A stretch of DNA of 64,000 nucleotides, taken from NCBI RefSeq assembly GCF_000471905.2, contig NW_006499848.1:4527196-4591195 (forward strand), given 5' to 3'. A program made the translations under genes and the position numbers. The notes under the pieces were generated by a model. That model was not told the origin of the DNA and did no database searches. It saw nothing but the letters and a program-made list of their open reading frames with translations. This document shows, piece after piece, positions 36,401 through 45,381 of the stretch. The stretch is from Amborella trichopoda. Lineage: Eukaryota; Streptophyta; Magnoliopsida; Amborellales; Amborellaceae. Positions within the stretch are counted from its first letter, which is position 1. Each line of letters starts with the position of its first letter.

Positions 36401-39400
36401 AATATGTATAATTTTATAGATAATACATGAACCATAGATTTTAGATTTTAATTAGTTCACTTTCATTTGATTTTGTTAGGTTCATACAAAGAAAAAGAAC
36501 ATGTTTGAATCAAAGAAGCTCAATGACCTTGTCTATGTCGAGTACAATCGATTCTTGAAGGATATATTTGCTAAGAGAGATAATAGAGACCCCATCATAT
36601 AAAAAAATATGGACAATGCTATGGAGTGGTTAGTTGATGATGATGAGGTCGAGGGGCATGAAGGATTGACATGGGACATGGTCGTGGATGCTTTAGGGAC
36701 ATTAGCTGACCCTTCTAGGGCTACTAGAGCTTCTGCACAGAGATCAAGGGTGGAGGAAGAGGAGGCAAATTCACAAGAGACGGAGGAAGACGAGTCGCAA
36801 TATGTCGAGGAGGGTGACGACTCTGATGAATATGATGCCAATGTAGCTGACCCAAGATTTTCTGATGATGAATGAATGTTGATTATTGAATAATTATTAA
36901 ACTTTGTTACTTTGAAGTTTGAACTTTGATTGAAGTGTTGTGTATTGAACATTGGAACTATTGAAGATTCTTTTGAGTTTTCAAGTATTACTTTCATAGT
37001 TTTATAATTTGGTTGGTTGGAATATTTTAAGCTTTAATTGGATATGGATTATGGAGTATGAATCGTCTAATGGATTATGGTTGTGCGCTAAATTCTAATA
37101 TGTAGTATAATTTGAATATAACTGATAGTCTGATACTCAAATAACTGCAGAATCCTTATTTGGATTCAACTTGGCCACCCAGGTTCTGGGCGCCCGCCTA
37201 GGCGTTAGGCGTCCTGGACCCCCCAATCCGCTTAGGAACCGCCTAACGCTTTTTGAAACATTGCACTTAACAAATGGATGAACTTATTTTTCAGTACCAT
37301 GGCATATAACATGAACAAAACTCATACACCGAAAAATTAAATGAGGAATTGTAAACAAAGGTCTATTAGGAAAGAGTAAAGAGTGTGGTGATTTTCCCTT
37401 AAAAATAGAGGAAGGCATGCAATTTATCAAATAACAAGCAGCCAATATAGAATCTCCCCAGTACATTTTTGGCACATGCATATTTTACAGCAAAGCTTGA
37501 GTTTACTTCTATTATATCATGAATTTTCCTCTCTGTTAACCCATTTTGTGGAGGTGTGTGTGCACACGATGATTGATGCAAAATATCATGTGTGGTTGAT
37601 TATTTCTAAAAATCTTGAGATAAATATTTTCTAGCATTATCTGATCGCAAAATACAAACATCCTTTCTAAACTGAGAATGAATTTCTTTATAAAACACTT
37701 GAAAAATGGACAATGCCTCAGACCTCTCTTTCATTAAATATATCCATGTTATCCGAGAGAAATCATCCCCAAGGATTAAAAAATATTTGTAATCAAATAG
37801 ACTTTGAACTTAAGAGGCCCCAAATATTTGAATGAACGATTGCAAAAGGAACGTACATTCGTTTATTGACTATTGGGTGGAAGGAAATCCTATGATGCTT
37901 GCTTAACTTACAAGCCTCACATTCTAGGGTTGACAAATACTCTAATGAAGGAACTAATAACTTCAGGTTATTTATAGATGGATGACCAAGCCAGCAATGC
38001 CATTGAAGGGGAGAAACACGAGAATGAAGAGCAGCACCAACAAGACTATGATCATGATAGTAGAGTTCTCCAGACTCATGACTACCACCGATCATCTACT
38101 TCGTCTTTAGATCTTGAAAAACACAATGTGAAGGATAGAAAGTCATTGAGCGCTAAAGATATTTGGTTAATTTACTGACTGACAACAAACTAAATGGAAA
38201 CTTTGGAATATAGAGAACATATGACAATGAAAATGAATGAGTAGGACAAACAATGCCTTTCCCAGACAAACTAGACAAAGAGCCATCAGCCAATATAACA
38301 GAACCATTGGAATCTAATTGATTGAATTAGACCATGTCTACATCCTCTACCTCTTCCACCACGATTTGAATTCCAGCCTATATGTACAGTTGAATTACTT
38401 TTTGACAATAAAACATGATGACAATCTTCAGCTGATGATTTTTCCAATGAGGGTTTAAGGTTGAATAATGTTTCATGTTGCAACAATAATGGCTGCAATT
38501 CATGTAATGAGGGAAATGGGGTCTTCATCATCACATATGAAAGAAACTCTTTATACTCATCCCCTAAACCTCTCGAAATAGAATGGACTCTCTTCCCTTT
38601 CACTTAGGGGATCTTGCACCATAGCAAGCTGTTCACATAGGGATTTTATTTTGGTATAGAACTAATGCTGAGATGTTATATGTTTTAAGAGAATGAAGCT
38701 CATTTCAAAGTTGCATAATTAGGGCTTTTGCTTAATGGAAAAATATCTCATGAAGGGCTCCCAGAATGCTGCGACAATTGGTAAATTGACTACTTGAGGA
38801 ATGAGTTCCTTTGAAAGAGTGGAACAAATCCAACTAATGAGGTTCTAGTCCTTAAATACCCAATCGTCTCACACAGGGTTGGATTGAGCAACTTTCTTAA
38901 TTTTTCCATCTTCACTAATCGCTTCTTTTGTAAGAAAATGAATTGGAGACTTTGATGAATCCATCAATGTGCGCCAATTACCATTGGCCTCTTATAAAAG
39001 TTAGAGCTAAACCTTTCCAACTAAAATAAATTGAGGAATTGTGTTTAAGAAGTATGTATTGAGAATTAGGAAGACTAATAGACGTAAAAGAAAATGATAA
39101 GGCCATTGTTAGCAGAATAAGAAAAGGCAATAGAGCAAAAGATTTCAAGGAAGATGAAATAAGGGAACACAACTAGCAATTAAGTTTTGATGAGCATGAG
39201 AGAGAAAAACAATTAGGGGTTTGGGCTAGGTTTCGTGAACCAAGAAGGAGAACAATAGTTAGGATTTTCTCTATTTTTTAAAGAGAGAGAAATAGATTGT
39301 GATGAGCAGTATTGTTGATTTCAGATGAGGTCTAGGGTTTTATATTGGATAAAGAGAGAATCAAGAGTTTTGTTGTTGATTTATTGGGCTTTGAAAGAAA

Positions 39401-42400
39401 AATAGCATGAATAATAGAATGAATAAATAGCGTGAACAATAGCACAACCCATAGAAAGAACAATAGTGTGTACAGTAGGTGCCCCCAAAATGGACGAAAT
39501 ATGAGAGAAAGATTAGGGTTTAGGAAAGGAGGACAAGGATGATGAAAGACGGTAAAGATGAATAAGGAAAGACTAGGGCTTTGAAGATAGAGATAATGAA
39601 TCATTAAGAAGAAGAATATATGAGTTACCTTGATTAAAGTTGACCACATTGAGAGCATATTCAAACCTCTCTTTGATACCATGAAAAACATAGAGAAGAA
39701 GAGAAAAAAGGTATGCACTATTCTCCCATGACAACACACACTAGTGCAGTGCCGTAATTCTTATATTATATTATAAATAAGGTCATATCTTGAGTACGTA
39801 TCGATATCCCTTATACATCACAACAAAAGATGTTACAATATATAAACCACTTAAAATACACACAAACTACAGAATCGCCCTTCATTGCATTCTAATAATT
39901 GTTACCAACCCTCACATGGTGAGCATCAAGGCGTCAATTCACACACTCGTACTGTCCTATGAGCCTCATCAGTTCCCCAAATACCGATCAAACCTCACAA
40001 TGATAACCTCATCCTTCACAATGAGGTCTTATGCCTTGCTTACCCACGAGGGATTTTGTCCTTTTCACATGATATCCATTAACATTACACATTACACCAA
40101 AGGAAAAAATTACATAGGACAGATAATATATGAAAATCAGGGGCCAGGAGGTTTATCATGGTTGATTCGAGGGATTATACCCATGAGGGAAAAAAAGAGG
40201 TTGTTCATACTCAAAACATACATGAATAATGCGGACTTGGCAGCCTCGAAACCTAGCTGGCCCAAATAGTGGGGCATTAGCTTTGTACTGTCTTGGGTGT
40301 TTTTTGATGTTTAGGTAGGTTGACAAAATCTCCCCAATTGAACTATAAAACAATTATAAGTATAAAAAAGCTACTTCAAGGGGCTTTTGTATGTACTGTG
40401 TTATACAATTGAACTATTTTAAACTCATATTAATGAATTTGAAACTCAAAATTGAATGCTAAAAGTTTATAAGTTTGGAACTTGCATAAAATTTGTAAAA
40501 AATGAATATTCACTTAAACCACATGTCATTACATGCCAAGGTGCGATAGGATCATAGTCAACATTGTACATGACTCGCAAACAAAATCACAGCTCAACAA
40601 TTCACATCTCACAAAAGTTGAAACTCATTTAAACTCATATTAATGAATTTGAAACTTGAAATTGAATGCTAAAACTTTATAAGTTTGAAACTTTCCTAAA
40701 ATTTGTAGAAAATTGTGTTAGTCAATGAATGTTCACATAAACCACATGTCATGACATGCCCAGGTACGATAGGATCATATTCAACAATGTACATCACTCG
40801 CAAACAAAATCACAGCTCAACAATTCACTTCTGACAAAAGTCAAAACTCAAAAGGCTAGCCAACAAAACTCAAAACTTTCCAACAAATCTCATGAACACA
40901 ATTTAGTATTTGAATTTGATCAATGTTCCCACAGCATCTCCATCTCCACTAGCGGCTGCATCTGAATTTGATGCATGATGCCAAGCCGGCATCCTAAGAG
41001 TTGTCCTCCCCACTCACTCTCCTCAACCTCTTTCTCCAAGATTGAGATCTTGTGGTCCGTATAGGGCTGAGTGGGGTACTAGAAATCTCATGAACTTGGC
41101 TCGAGGTCAATTCCACTCAGGGGAATACTTCTTTGCCTCCAGAATTGACCAATCACTGCTGCTATCATCAACATTTTTTATAATAACAGGGATGATTTTC
41201 CCTTCGAAGCGCTCTTTTTGTTTTTGATTATTCTAAATAAAAGCAAGGTTGTCCATTCTCTTTTGTTTGAGCCTATTTCTCTTTGTTGTATGTACCTGTG
41301 AGATAATGTATTATCACAAGTTAGGGGTAGTAGAAGTCTGGGAACCTAGCATAGATGGACAATGCGTAGGTTAAAAACATACCATCTCGAAAGTGCTAAA
41401 GTTGTTGCAGTCACAACCAATTGAGCTGCGAGTCAAACTTGTAATTTGAATAGCCATATACTGCACGTGATGGGCGCTTCCCCCATGATTTGCCCACCAT
41501 GAAGCTCTATTAAATAAAAATAAATGGAGTGCACAGTTATATTTGACAGTCCAGGTAGTAGATAGAATCATTGACGCTAGAACTAAGTACTCGAATCACA
41601 AATCCAAAACAAAGAAGTTTTGAACTTACTCTGATAGATCTTAGTCATCTGTCTTATTGTCAAATCTGTACCAAGTTACCTGATTGAAATTTATACTTAT
41701 CAGACCCATTGGCACTTGGTTTGGACATCAAGATTAGGGTTCAGTTTCATGTTGCAGATGTTAATTGCATCCATGAATTGACTCTTAGCATGTATCCTAT
41801 GATCAGTATGGACATATGCACGTTTGAGATAATACCCTAGTAGGTGTGGAATTTTCTCTAGTTGTGAGTTCTTGTTCTCTTCTGTAATTTTCATAAAAAG
41901 GACTATATTTATTGTTATTATTGCTAAAATTCTTCTTTATTTCATCCTTGGCGACCTCCATTGACCATTGCCCTACATATGTAATCCTTTGTTGGTTCCC
42001 TGTCACTATTTCAATAATGGGTCAAAAGCACATAGGGCATAGAAAACCTCATTCCAGAAATGACTTAACCACCACTTTCCCTTGGGCTCGCTTGGACCAT
42101 CAGCGTTAGGTCCATTCTTCATATACATACATGGCCCTGAGCTTGTCTTGTTAGCGCTACTACAGATTATAGAAACAAATGCGCGGTCGCAAATCTAGGC
42201 ACCTAGGCCTCACGAATTCCCTCTCATATGCAAATTTTCTCATATTCGCCATGACAAGGTGAATAATATCTATACAACAAAGTAACATGAGTATTTTTGG
42301 ACTTTGGAGGCCTAGTTACATAGGCATTTAGAACTCTAGTAAGTTTTAACCTGACTCAAGTTAAAATTTAGTAGCTTTAGTTAGTAAAATTAAAACTAAG

Positions 42401-44371
42401 AACTTTGGTAACTTAGAAACCAAGAGTTAACTTGACTTAAGTCAAAACTTTGAACTTTACTAAATATTCAAATCAGAAATTCACGATGAAAAATATAAGT
42501 TTTGATTTGAACTTACGTAATGTGGCTGTATATATATGGATTTTGATAGTCTTTGCTTTCTTCAATGCCATTTCCAGCACCTTCATCTTGCTAATGCCTC
42601 AAGCATGAAGTCTATACAATGTGCCACACAAGGTGGCCAAAAAATGCGTGGCCTCTTCGCCATCAATATATCAAAATGTGGCTGCAGTCATGTCAGTGGC
42701 TACTTGGATCATGTGTTGGTCCCTCTCCTTTGCTATACACCGATCCACTACTGTGGATCATGAATCTTATCAGACGCATCAATGAATCTCAAAATCATGT
42801 CCCAATGGACAACAATTTATCATCAAGTTCATAGTACTTCCATTTGTCTTATCGGTCTGTGAATCCGTCATCCTGATGACCCTATACATCACCATGCACC
42901 CTTGTGAGTCTTCAAAAAGTTATTTGTGAGCTCCACCTCCTTTATTTGCAATGACTCCTTGATAGGGGCACTATACCCTAACCCTGATTGCCCCACTGCT
43001 TCCAAGCTAGCTTAGAAGCTCTTTTAGTTGGCATCATTGAGTGGAGTGTCTGCTTGATGGAACCAACTTACTCAAAAAGAGATACTTTATCCTTGTCTTC
43101 TTTCTTAAAGTGTCCCTTTATATTGATCTGCCCTCACGATTAGGTGGGGGACTGCAAGAATCTATAAGTCCTCTTGCTCGAGGCCTCTTTTGCCCAAAGG
43201 CCCTGCTTAATAGAGCCCCTTCCTCGGCATATACATCTTTCTCTTCTCGTACTTTTCTCGTACTCCATGTATAGCCACACTCCTCATAATGTCATTGTAT
43301 TTTTTGTTCTCTTCTTTCTACTTTTGAACCCCTTGCAAATGGTCTAGCATCTCTTTCCTAATATCATGTGGCAATTAGTGCATAGAGCTACATCCCCTTC
43401 AATGCTGGCCAAATGTTTTTTTAGTCTATTTATGCCGGCATCATATCCTTTGTACAAAAAATAGAGGCTAACCTATTCTTATCATTAGGTTTCTTAGGAC
43501 ATGATCCATATTTCTAACTTAGATCAACTGACCTACTTGAACTAGAATAAGACATTGTCCCAGACCTCGTGATATCACCTACTCAATAAAGCACCATCCA
43601 AACCTAAATAGTGCACAACATTCAAGTATTGAAGGAAGTCACCCAATTTTAGTTGAGGGCTTTAGGATGCCAGCAATCAAATTCAAGTAATGAAAAAAAT
43701 AACCCACTTTTGGAATATATTTTCAAGAAATTTAGTTTTAGAGTATGGGGAGAGTAATCATATAGAAATCTTACTGAATATCACAAAGAAATAGTTCTTA
43801 ATTTTCTGAAATTTTTATTTTTATTTTATAATTTGACCAGTCTGACTGATGGACTGTCTGGTTTAACCGAACCATTGGAGGCACTGATCCGATGGCTTGT
43901 TCTGTTCTAATAACATTGGTTTTTTTTGGCATGACCCTCTTATGCTGTCCTGCACAGTTCTACATGTCCTGTTCATTATTTTTTATTCTTGAGTGTAATT
44001 TTCTAGATGAACTGAACTACCATAGTTGGACAACTGATTGCTTCTTTCTGCATGATTGAGTTTCTCACAGATGAGGTGGAGAGTCTTGCTGCTGCAAGAA
44101 AGGCAGCGTTGTCTGGTTCGGAGCCATCTGACTCAATTCGAGTATATTTTCTCTTTTGGCAACAATCCTGATGTCAAAGTTTCTCTTCAACTGGCATTAA
44201 GCACTCGATTAAACATTTAGGGGATATATTTGTAAATAATGATAATACTTAGTTATACTCATTCATTTTAAATTTTCCAGGTTGTAAATGCCTTGCTCAC
44301 TCAACTTGACAGGCTGAAATCCTGGCCTAATGTGATTATCCTGACTACATCAAATATAACAGCTGCAATTG
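21361..44371 (+). CDS. PCH2: pachytene checkpoint protein 2 (PCH2/TRIP13) AAA+ ATPase, exons 1-11, 3' part outside window
   Basis: Orthologue of yeast Pch2, animal TRIP13 and rice CRC1. This ATPase unfolds the N-terminus of HORMA-domain proteins (ASY1 in plants, with the COMET adaptor) and so controls synapsis, crossover number and checkpoint release in the meiotic nucleus. Eleven exons with GT-AG introns join in phase: 21361-21481, 21642-21705, 23655-23761, 23899-23966, 24445-24545, 24628-24732, 26614-26703, 26827-26902, 29110-29179, 44071-44141, 44281-44371. They give 321 codons plus one base, against roughly 430-480 aa in the family. Visible: adaptor-binding N-domain (1 to about 130), Walker A GPPGTGKT (195-202), Walker B LVFVLIDEVE (262-271), sensor-1 TTSN (313-316). 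Arginine fingers, sensor 2 and the C-terminal lid are not in the window. No lesion is seen. Intron 9 is 14,891 bp and intron 11 exceeds 19.6 kb. Confidence 0.93.
21642..21705 (+). CDS. PCH2: PCH2 exon 2
   Basis: [17 protein letters not shown], the start of the adaptor-binding N-domain. Acceptor ttacag, donor gtataa. Intron 2 (1949 bp) holds a degenerate viral-like insert. Confidence 0.9.
22640..23570 (+). pseudogene. degenerate viral-like ORF in PCH2 intron 2, similar in layout to the pararetrovirus second ORF
   Basis: Coding-like AT-rich sequence with a frame [20 protein letters not shown] (22758 on) and several later frames split by shifts. The last part reads [26 protein letters not shown] (about 23390-23530). 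Its spacing of W-F-x2-W, L/F-P, L-x-L and YxLYFx3Y parallels the C-terminal half of the second ORF of the pararetrovirus at 13607-14119. A poly-G run breaks it at 23359. The relation is by eye and weak. It would be a second, unrelated insertion of a caulimovirid-type sequence. Confidence 0.35.
23359..23382. repeat. poly-G tract
   Basis: Runs of 16 and 7 G separated by one T, on the sense strand of the PCH2 transcript. Could form quadruplexes; could also be a sequencing artefact. Confidence 0.8.
23655..23761 (+). CDS. PCH2: PCH2 exon 3
   Basis: Encodes [28 protein letters not shown]. The AGG arginine codon is split across intron 2 and closes in frame. Acceptor gatcag, donor gtgaga. Intron 3 is 137 bp. 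Confidence 0.92.
23899..23966 (+). CDS. PCH2: PCH2 exon 4
   Basis: Encodes [23 protein letters not shown], a strongly conserved end of the N-domain. Acceptor atttag, donor gtaaac. Intron 4 is 478 bp. Confidence 0.92.
24445..24545 (+). CDS. PCH2: PCH2 exon 5
   Basis: Encodes [27 protein letters not shown], the linker into the AAA+ core. Acceptor aacag, donor gtttgt. Intron 5 is 82 bp. Confidence 0.92.
24628..24732 (+). CDS. PCH2: PCH2 exon 6
   Basis: Encodes [20 protein letters not shown] then [14 protein letters not shown], directly before the Walker A strand. Acceptor tgtag, donor gtaagc. Intron 6 (1881 bp) holds the complete MITE at 26157-26493. Confidence 0.93.
26157..26493. mobile_element. 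complete MITE in PCH2 intron 6 with 9-bp target duplication (MULE-like)
   Basis: 337 bp, ends GGGAAAAGTTTATATAGAGC / GCTCTATACAAACCGCACCC, which are inverted repeats over about 40 bp with TAGAGCC and GGCTCTAAACAATCAAATT. It is flanked by perfect AAACATAAA at 26148-26156 and 26494-26502. A 9-bp duplication is the mark of Mutator-like elements. Its termini match the GGTGCGGTTT family, so this copy assigns the family. Confidence 0.9.
26614..26703 (+). CDS. PCH2: PCH2 exon 7 (Walker A)
   Basis: Encodes [20 protein letters not shown] then [10 protein letters not shown]. The P-loop GPPGTGKT is intact with Lys 201. Acceptor ttgcag, donor gtctgt. Intron 7 is 123 bp. Confidence 0.95.
   Translation, partial: HHSLTWTSGDRKNIFMQSSCTKAFYTSKQ
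26827..26902 (+). CDS. PCH2: PCH2 exon 8
   Basis: Encodes [20 protein letters not shown] then ESGKL, conserved pore-loop region of the family. Acceptor atcag, donor gtatgc. Intron 8 (2207 bp) holds a SINE-like piece and an hAT element. Confidence 0.93.
27528..27628 (+). mobile_element. probable tRNA-derived SINE remnant in intron 8
   Basis: About 100 bp with an A-box-like stretch (ggcctaagtggtc, 27539-27551), a weak B-box-like stretch (gagttctattcc, 27583-27594) about 35 bp later, and an A10 tail at 27621-27630. This is the usual layout of plant SINEs. No target duplication was found, and the B box departs from consensus. Confidence 0.4.
27726..28414. mobile_element. non-autonomous hAT element in intron 8, perfect 8-bp duplication
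   Basis: Starts CAGTATTCAAAAAG and ends CTTATTGAATATTG (inverted repeats). Flanked by ATGTCCAC at 27718-27725 and 28415-28422. Subterminal arms are full of GCCTAGGCGG words in both orientations, a hallmark of this family. 689 bp, no transposase. It shares the 'cccccaaaac' interior style with the element at 45382-46361. Confidence 0.92.
28260..28282. repeat. poly-G tract inside the hAT element
   Basis: Fifteen G, then TGT, then five more G on the PCH2 sense strand. It is the second such run in this gene's introns. Confidence 0.8.
28800..28824. repeat. (TC)n microsatellite in intron 8
   Basis: A perfect TC run on the sense strand, 286 bp before exon 9. Confidence 0.85.
29110..29179 (+). CDS. 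PCH2: PCH2 exon 9 (Walker B, first part)
   Basis: Encodes [20 protein letters not shown] then VLI and the first base of the Walker B aspartate codon. Acceptor ctag, donor gtgggc. Intron 9 of 14.9 kb follows. Confidence 0.93.
29868..29883. repeat. (GA)n microsatellite
   Basis: GA run in a wider purine-rich stretch (29868-29940), next to three 'gaacagta/gaatagt' words (29795-29860). The latter resemble sequences found in Copia LTRs and may be the far part of the Copia-1 3' LTR. Confidence 0.6.
29999..30446. mobile_element. hAT-type MITE, GGGTCGGG family, inserted in the Copia-1 3' LTR
   Basis: Ends CAGGGGTGGCAAC and GTTGCC-like ATTGCCACCTCA are inverted repeats of (T)AGGGGTGGCAA type. Flanks ATAATTGG (29991-29998) and ATAACTGG (30447-30454) are an 8-bp duplication with one change. 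GC-rich ends of 'gggtt/cgggt' words surround an AT-rich centre. 448 bp. Confidence 0.82.
30621..32283 (-). pseudogene. hAT element, 3' half (C-terminal transposase and right terminus), minus strand
   Basis: Mirror image of 35715-37263 along its whole length. The terminus CAGTGTTTCAAAAAGCGCTAGGC lies at 30621 with CCTATGCC outside it. Minus-strand pieces of the transposase C-terminus are recognisable, including [20 protein letters not shown] (about 32220-32280), the [12 protein letters not shown] block near 31830 and the acidic tail encoded around 31060-31250. The 5' half is missing: homology stops abruptly near 32283. Confidence 0.85.
32370..33906 (+). pseudogene. Copia-1 RT and RNase H, inverted relative to the rest of the element
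   Basis: Plus-strand reading of a Ty1/Copia [51 protein letters not shown] (32499-32942), then a frameshifted catalytic region (VYADDI at about 32972-32990). It goes on to the RNase H part, with HYRP-type blocks around 33550-33700, and ends KALGRT, stop, [11 protein letters not shown] at 33906. A stop at 33870, frameshifts and lost blocks make it non-functional. The final codons continue in frame on the reverse complement of 30620 downward. Confidence 0.85.
33907..37263 (+). mobile_element. full-length hAT transposon (3.36 kb)
   Basis: Starts CAGTGATTCAAAAAGCGG and ends CGCTTTTTGAAACATTG, both inverted termini present, with GCCTAGGCG-rich subterminal arms as in the small elements at 27726 and 45382. 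The outer left flank is GGCATAGG. The matching 8-bp partner is not at the right end but, reverse-complemented, next to the inverted 3' half at 30613-30620. It is probably a former autonomous partner of this region's small GCCTAGGCGG elements. Confidence 0.9.
34413..36873 (+). pseudogene. hAT transposase (BED finger, DUF659, C-terminal dimerisation), broken
   Basis: From the ATG at 34413: an early TGA at codon 14, where the pattern suggests Trp, then a BED-type finger [22 protein letters not shown] (34490-34580). The catalytic-core DUF659 region lies in 35164-35697 ([42 protein letters not shown]) after a frameshift near 34980. The hAT dimerisation block appears as [18 protein letters not shown] at about 36265-36350. 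Two introns seem present (about 36150-36265 and 36391-36480, both ending in AG). The last exon has an acidic tail ending DPRFSDDE at 36873. Dead copy of an RNase-H-fold cut-and-paste transposase. Confidence 0.85.
37264..38100 (-). pseudogene. Copia-1 pre-integrase and integrase
   Basis: The minus strand shows the pre-integrase finger [22 protein letters not shown] (37880-38020), the usual zinc region before integrase. It is followed by the end of the integrase core, with [11 protein letters not shown] (about 37520-37560) and [20 protein letters not shown] (37420-37480). The frame ends at HGTEK near 37285, and the hAT right terminus interrupts the Copia sequence at 37263. The central DDE portion is damaged by frameshifts. 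Confidence 0.8.
38101..39000 (-). pseudogene. Copia-1 gag
   Basis: Minus-strand frames contain recognisable gag text: [32 protein letters not shown] (38286-38603), with earlier blocks up to about 38990 broken by stops. A Gly/Arg-rich piece lies where the nucleocapsid knuckle would be, but the cysteines are not evident. Confidence 0.65.
39670..39790 (-). other. Copia-1 primer-binding site and end of 5' LTR
   Basis: On the minus strand TGGTATCAAAG (39681-39671) follows an LTR-like end ...TTTTTCA at 39682, as in tRNA-Met-primed Copia elements. The LTR continues to higher coordinates through an AT stretch that could hold its TATA box (39755-39775). Its outer end was not located. Confidence 0.65.
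39791..41039. other. unassigned; includes a 210-bp tandem duplication
   Basis: Two copies of a 210-bp unit start at 40421 and 40631 (aaactcatattaatgaattt...), with about 85-90% identity by eye and a small extra segment in the second. The rest has no gene. The stretch may be the distal part of the hAT element whose transposase begins at 43555, but the terminus was not found. Confidence 0.55.
41040..43555 (-). pseudogene. second hAT transposase (distinct subfamily), minus strand
   Basis: From a Met at 43555 the minus strand reads [13 protein letters not shown], stop, [20 protein letters not shown], the same layout as the hAT protein at 34413, including a stop at the place of the Trp. Further on are [13 protein letters not shown] (about 42590-42635) and the C-terminal block [18 protein letters not shown] then SLTRSSIGC (about 41410-41510). 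Many frameshifts lie between. The nucleotide sequence is not close to the first hAT, so it is a separate element. A possible terminus AATAACATTG lies at 43911-43920. Confidence 0.75.
43921..44070. other. intron 9 end, non-repetitive
   Basis: Ordinary T-rich plant intron sequence leading to the exon 10 acceptor. Confidence 0.5.
44071..44141 (+). CDS. PCH2: PCH2 exon 10 (Walker B, second part)
   Basis: Completes Asp 268, then [23 protein letters not shown] with catalytic Glu 269. Acceptor ctcacag, donor gtatat. In phase with exon 9 across nearly 15 kb. Intron 10 is 139 bp. Confidence 0.93.
44281..44371 (+). CDS. PCH2: PCH2 exon 11 (sensor 1)
   Basis: Encodes [20 protein letters not shown] then [10 protein letters not shown] and one base of the next codon. 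Sensor-1 Asn is residue 316. Acceptor ttccag, donor gtatga. No following exon (expected to begin with IAFVDRAD-like sequence) was found up to 64000. Confidence 0.93.
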
Positions 44372-45059
44372 GTATGAAACTGCGTCCAAAGAGTAACGCC
44401 TTGCAGATCATGTTGTTTGTATATCATTGTTTGGATGCCTTCGCTCATTCAATTAATAATCTCGTGTTTAATTGCAGCATAATTGCATGCATATAAATGT
44501 GCGGCAATATGGTCAGTTAAGGCAATATTATTCTCTCGAAGTATGAACTCAAGTCATTTATAGATTGGTTCTTCACTCAAGGATTTTGTCGAAGATAGTA
44601 TTGCGTTTCGACGGGCATAGATTTACTCTTCTTGCCCATGCAAACACATATGACATATCCGTTGATAATGAGAGAGGTCCATGTTGATCAATTCTTGCTT
44701 CATTCAAATATGTATAAATAACCATTATCTCCCCTGATTGAATTGGAGAATTCCTTCCACCCATTCAAGATCGGGATTTCCTAAAGAATTGCCATCGAAA
44801 TTATTTTGTTCTAAGATGGGTGAGGACCTTAGGTAGGCAGCTAATGTAAAACTTTACCAAAACTTTTTCATGAATCCTGAGTCTATGATATCTACTTATG
44901 ATAGGGCTCCATAGCCGACAAGCTGTTCCAGAACCCGATAAAATGAGAAATAAACGAGGATTAGCAAGGATGTTCCCCAAAAGCGACGCGTTGCAGCACC
45001 CGATTGTGGTGAAAAGTAAGCAAGGGTTCCTGCGACATTCTAGACGAGCGTAGTTAAAT
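44372..45059. other. start of PCH2 intron 11
   Basis: No gene. The stretch after 44920 (gttccagaacccgataaaatgag...) probably is the 5' UTR of the LINE that follows. Confidence 0.4.
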
Positions 45060-45381
45060 AAGCTAGTTTAAGAGATAAAATTCACTTAGCTATATGGAAT
45101 GTAGGAACACTTACAGGTAGGAGCATGGAGTTAGTGGATATAATGGGACGACTGAGAGTTAACATAGCTGGTCTGCAAGAAACTAAGTGAAAAGGAGAAA
45201 AAACTAAGGAAATAGAAGGGTATAAACTTTGGTATACAAGAAAGGATAATAATAGAAATGACATAGGCATAATAGTAGACAAAGATTTAAAAGATAAAGT
45301 AGTTAATTTCAAGAGAGTAGGTGATAGGCTCCTACTAATTAAACTTTATTAGGGGAAGAGGTAATTAACATAATTAGTGCT

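Larger units (their letters stand above)
29990..39790 (-). mobile_element. Copia-1: minus-strand LTR retrotransposon in intron 9, split by hAT elements and internally inverted
   Basis: Read on the minus strand: end of a 5' LTR (above 39682), tRNA-Met primer site, gag, pre-integrase zinc region and integrase (to 37264), then hAT DNA, then RT-RNase H, then the 3' polypurine tract (GAGGGGGAG, 30584-30592) and 3' LTR start TGTTAAAG at 30583. The RT-RNase H segment now reads on the plus strand because the piece between two hAT copies was inverted (see findings). All domains are broken. The far ends of both LTRs were not defined. Confidence 0.8.

Noticed and set aside
39332..39739. 135-codon hydrophobic minus-strand frame
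   Set aside because: It covers the Copia-1 leader, primer site and LTR end; the hydrophobic look comes from T-rich DNA.
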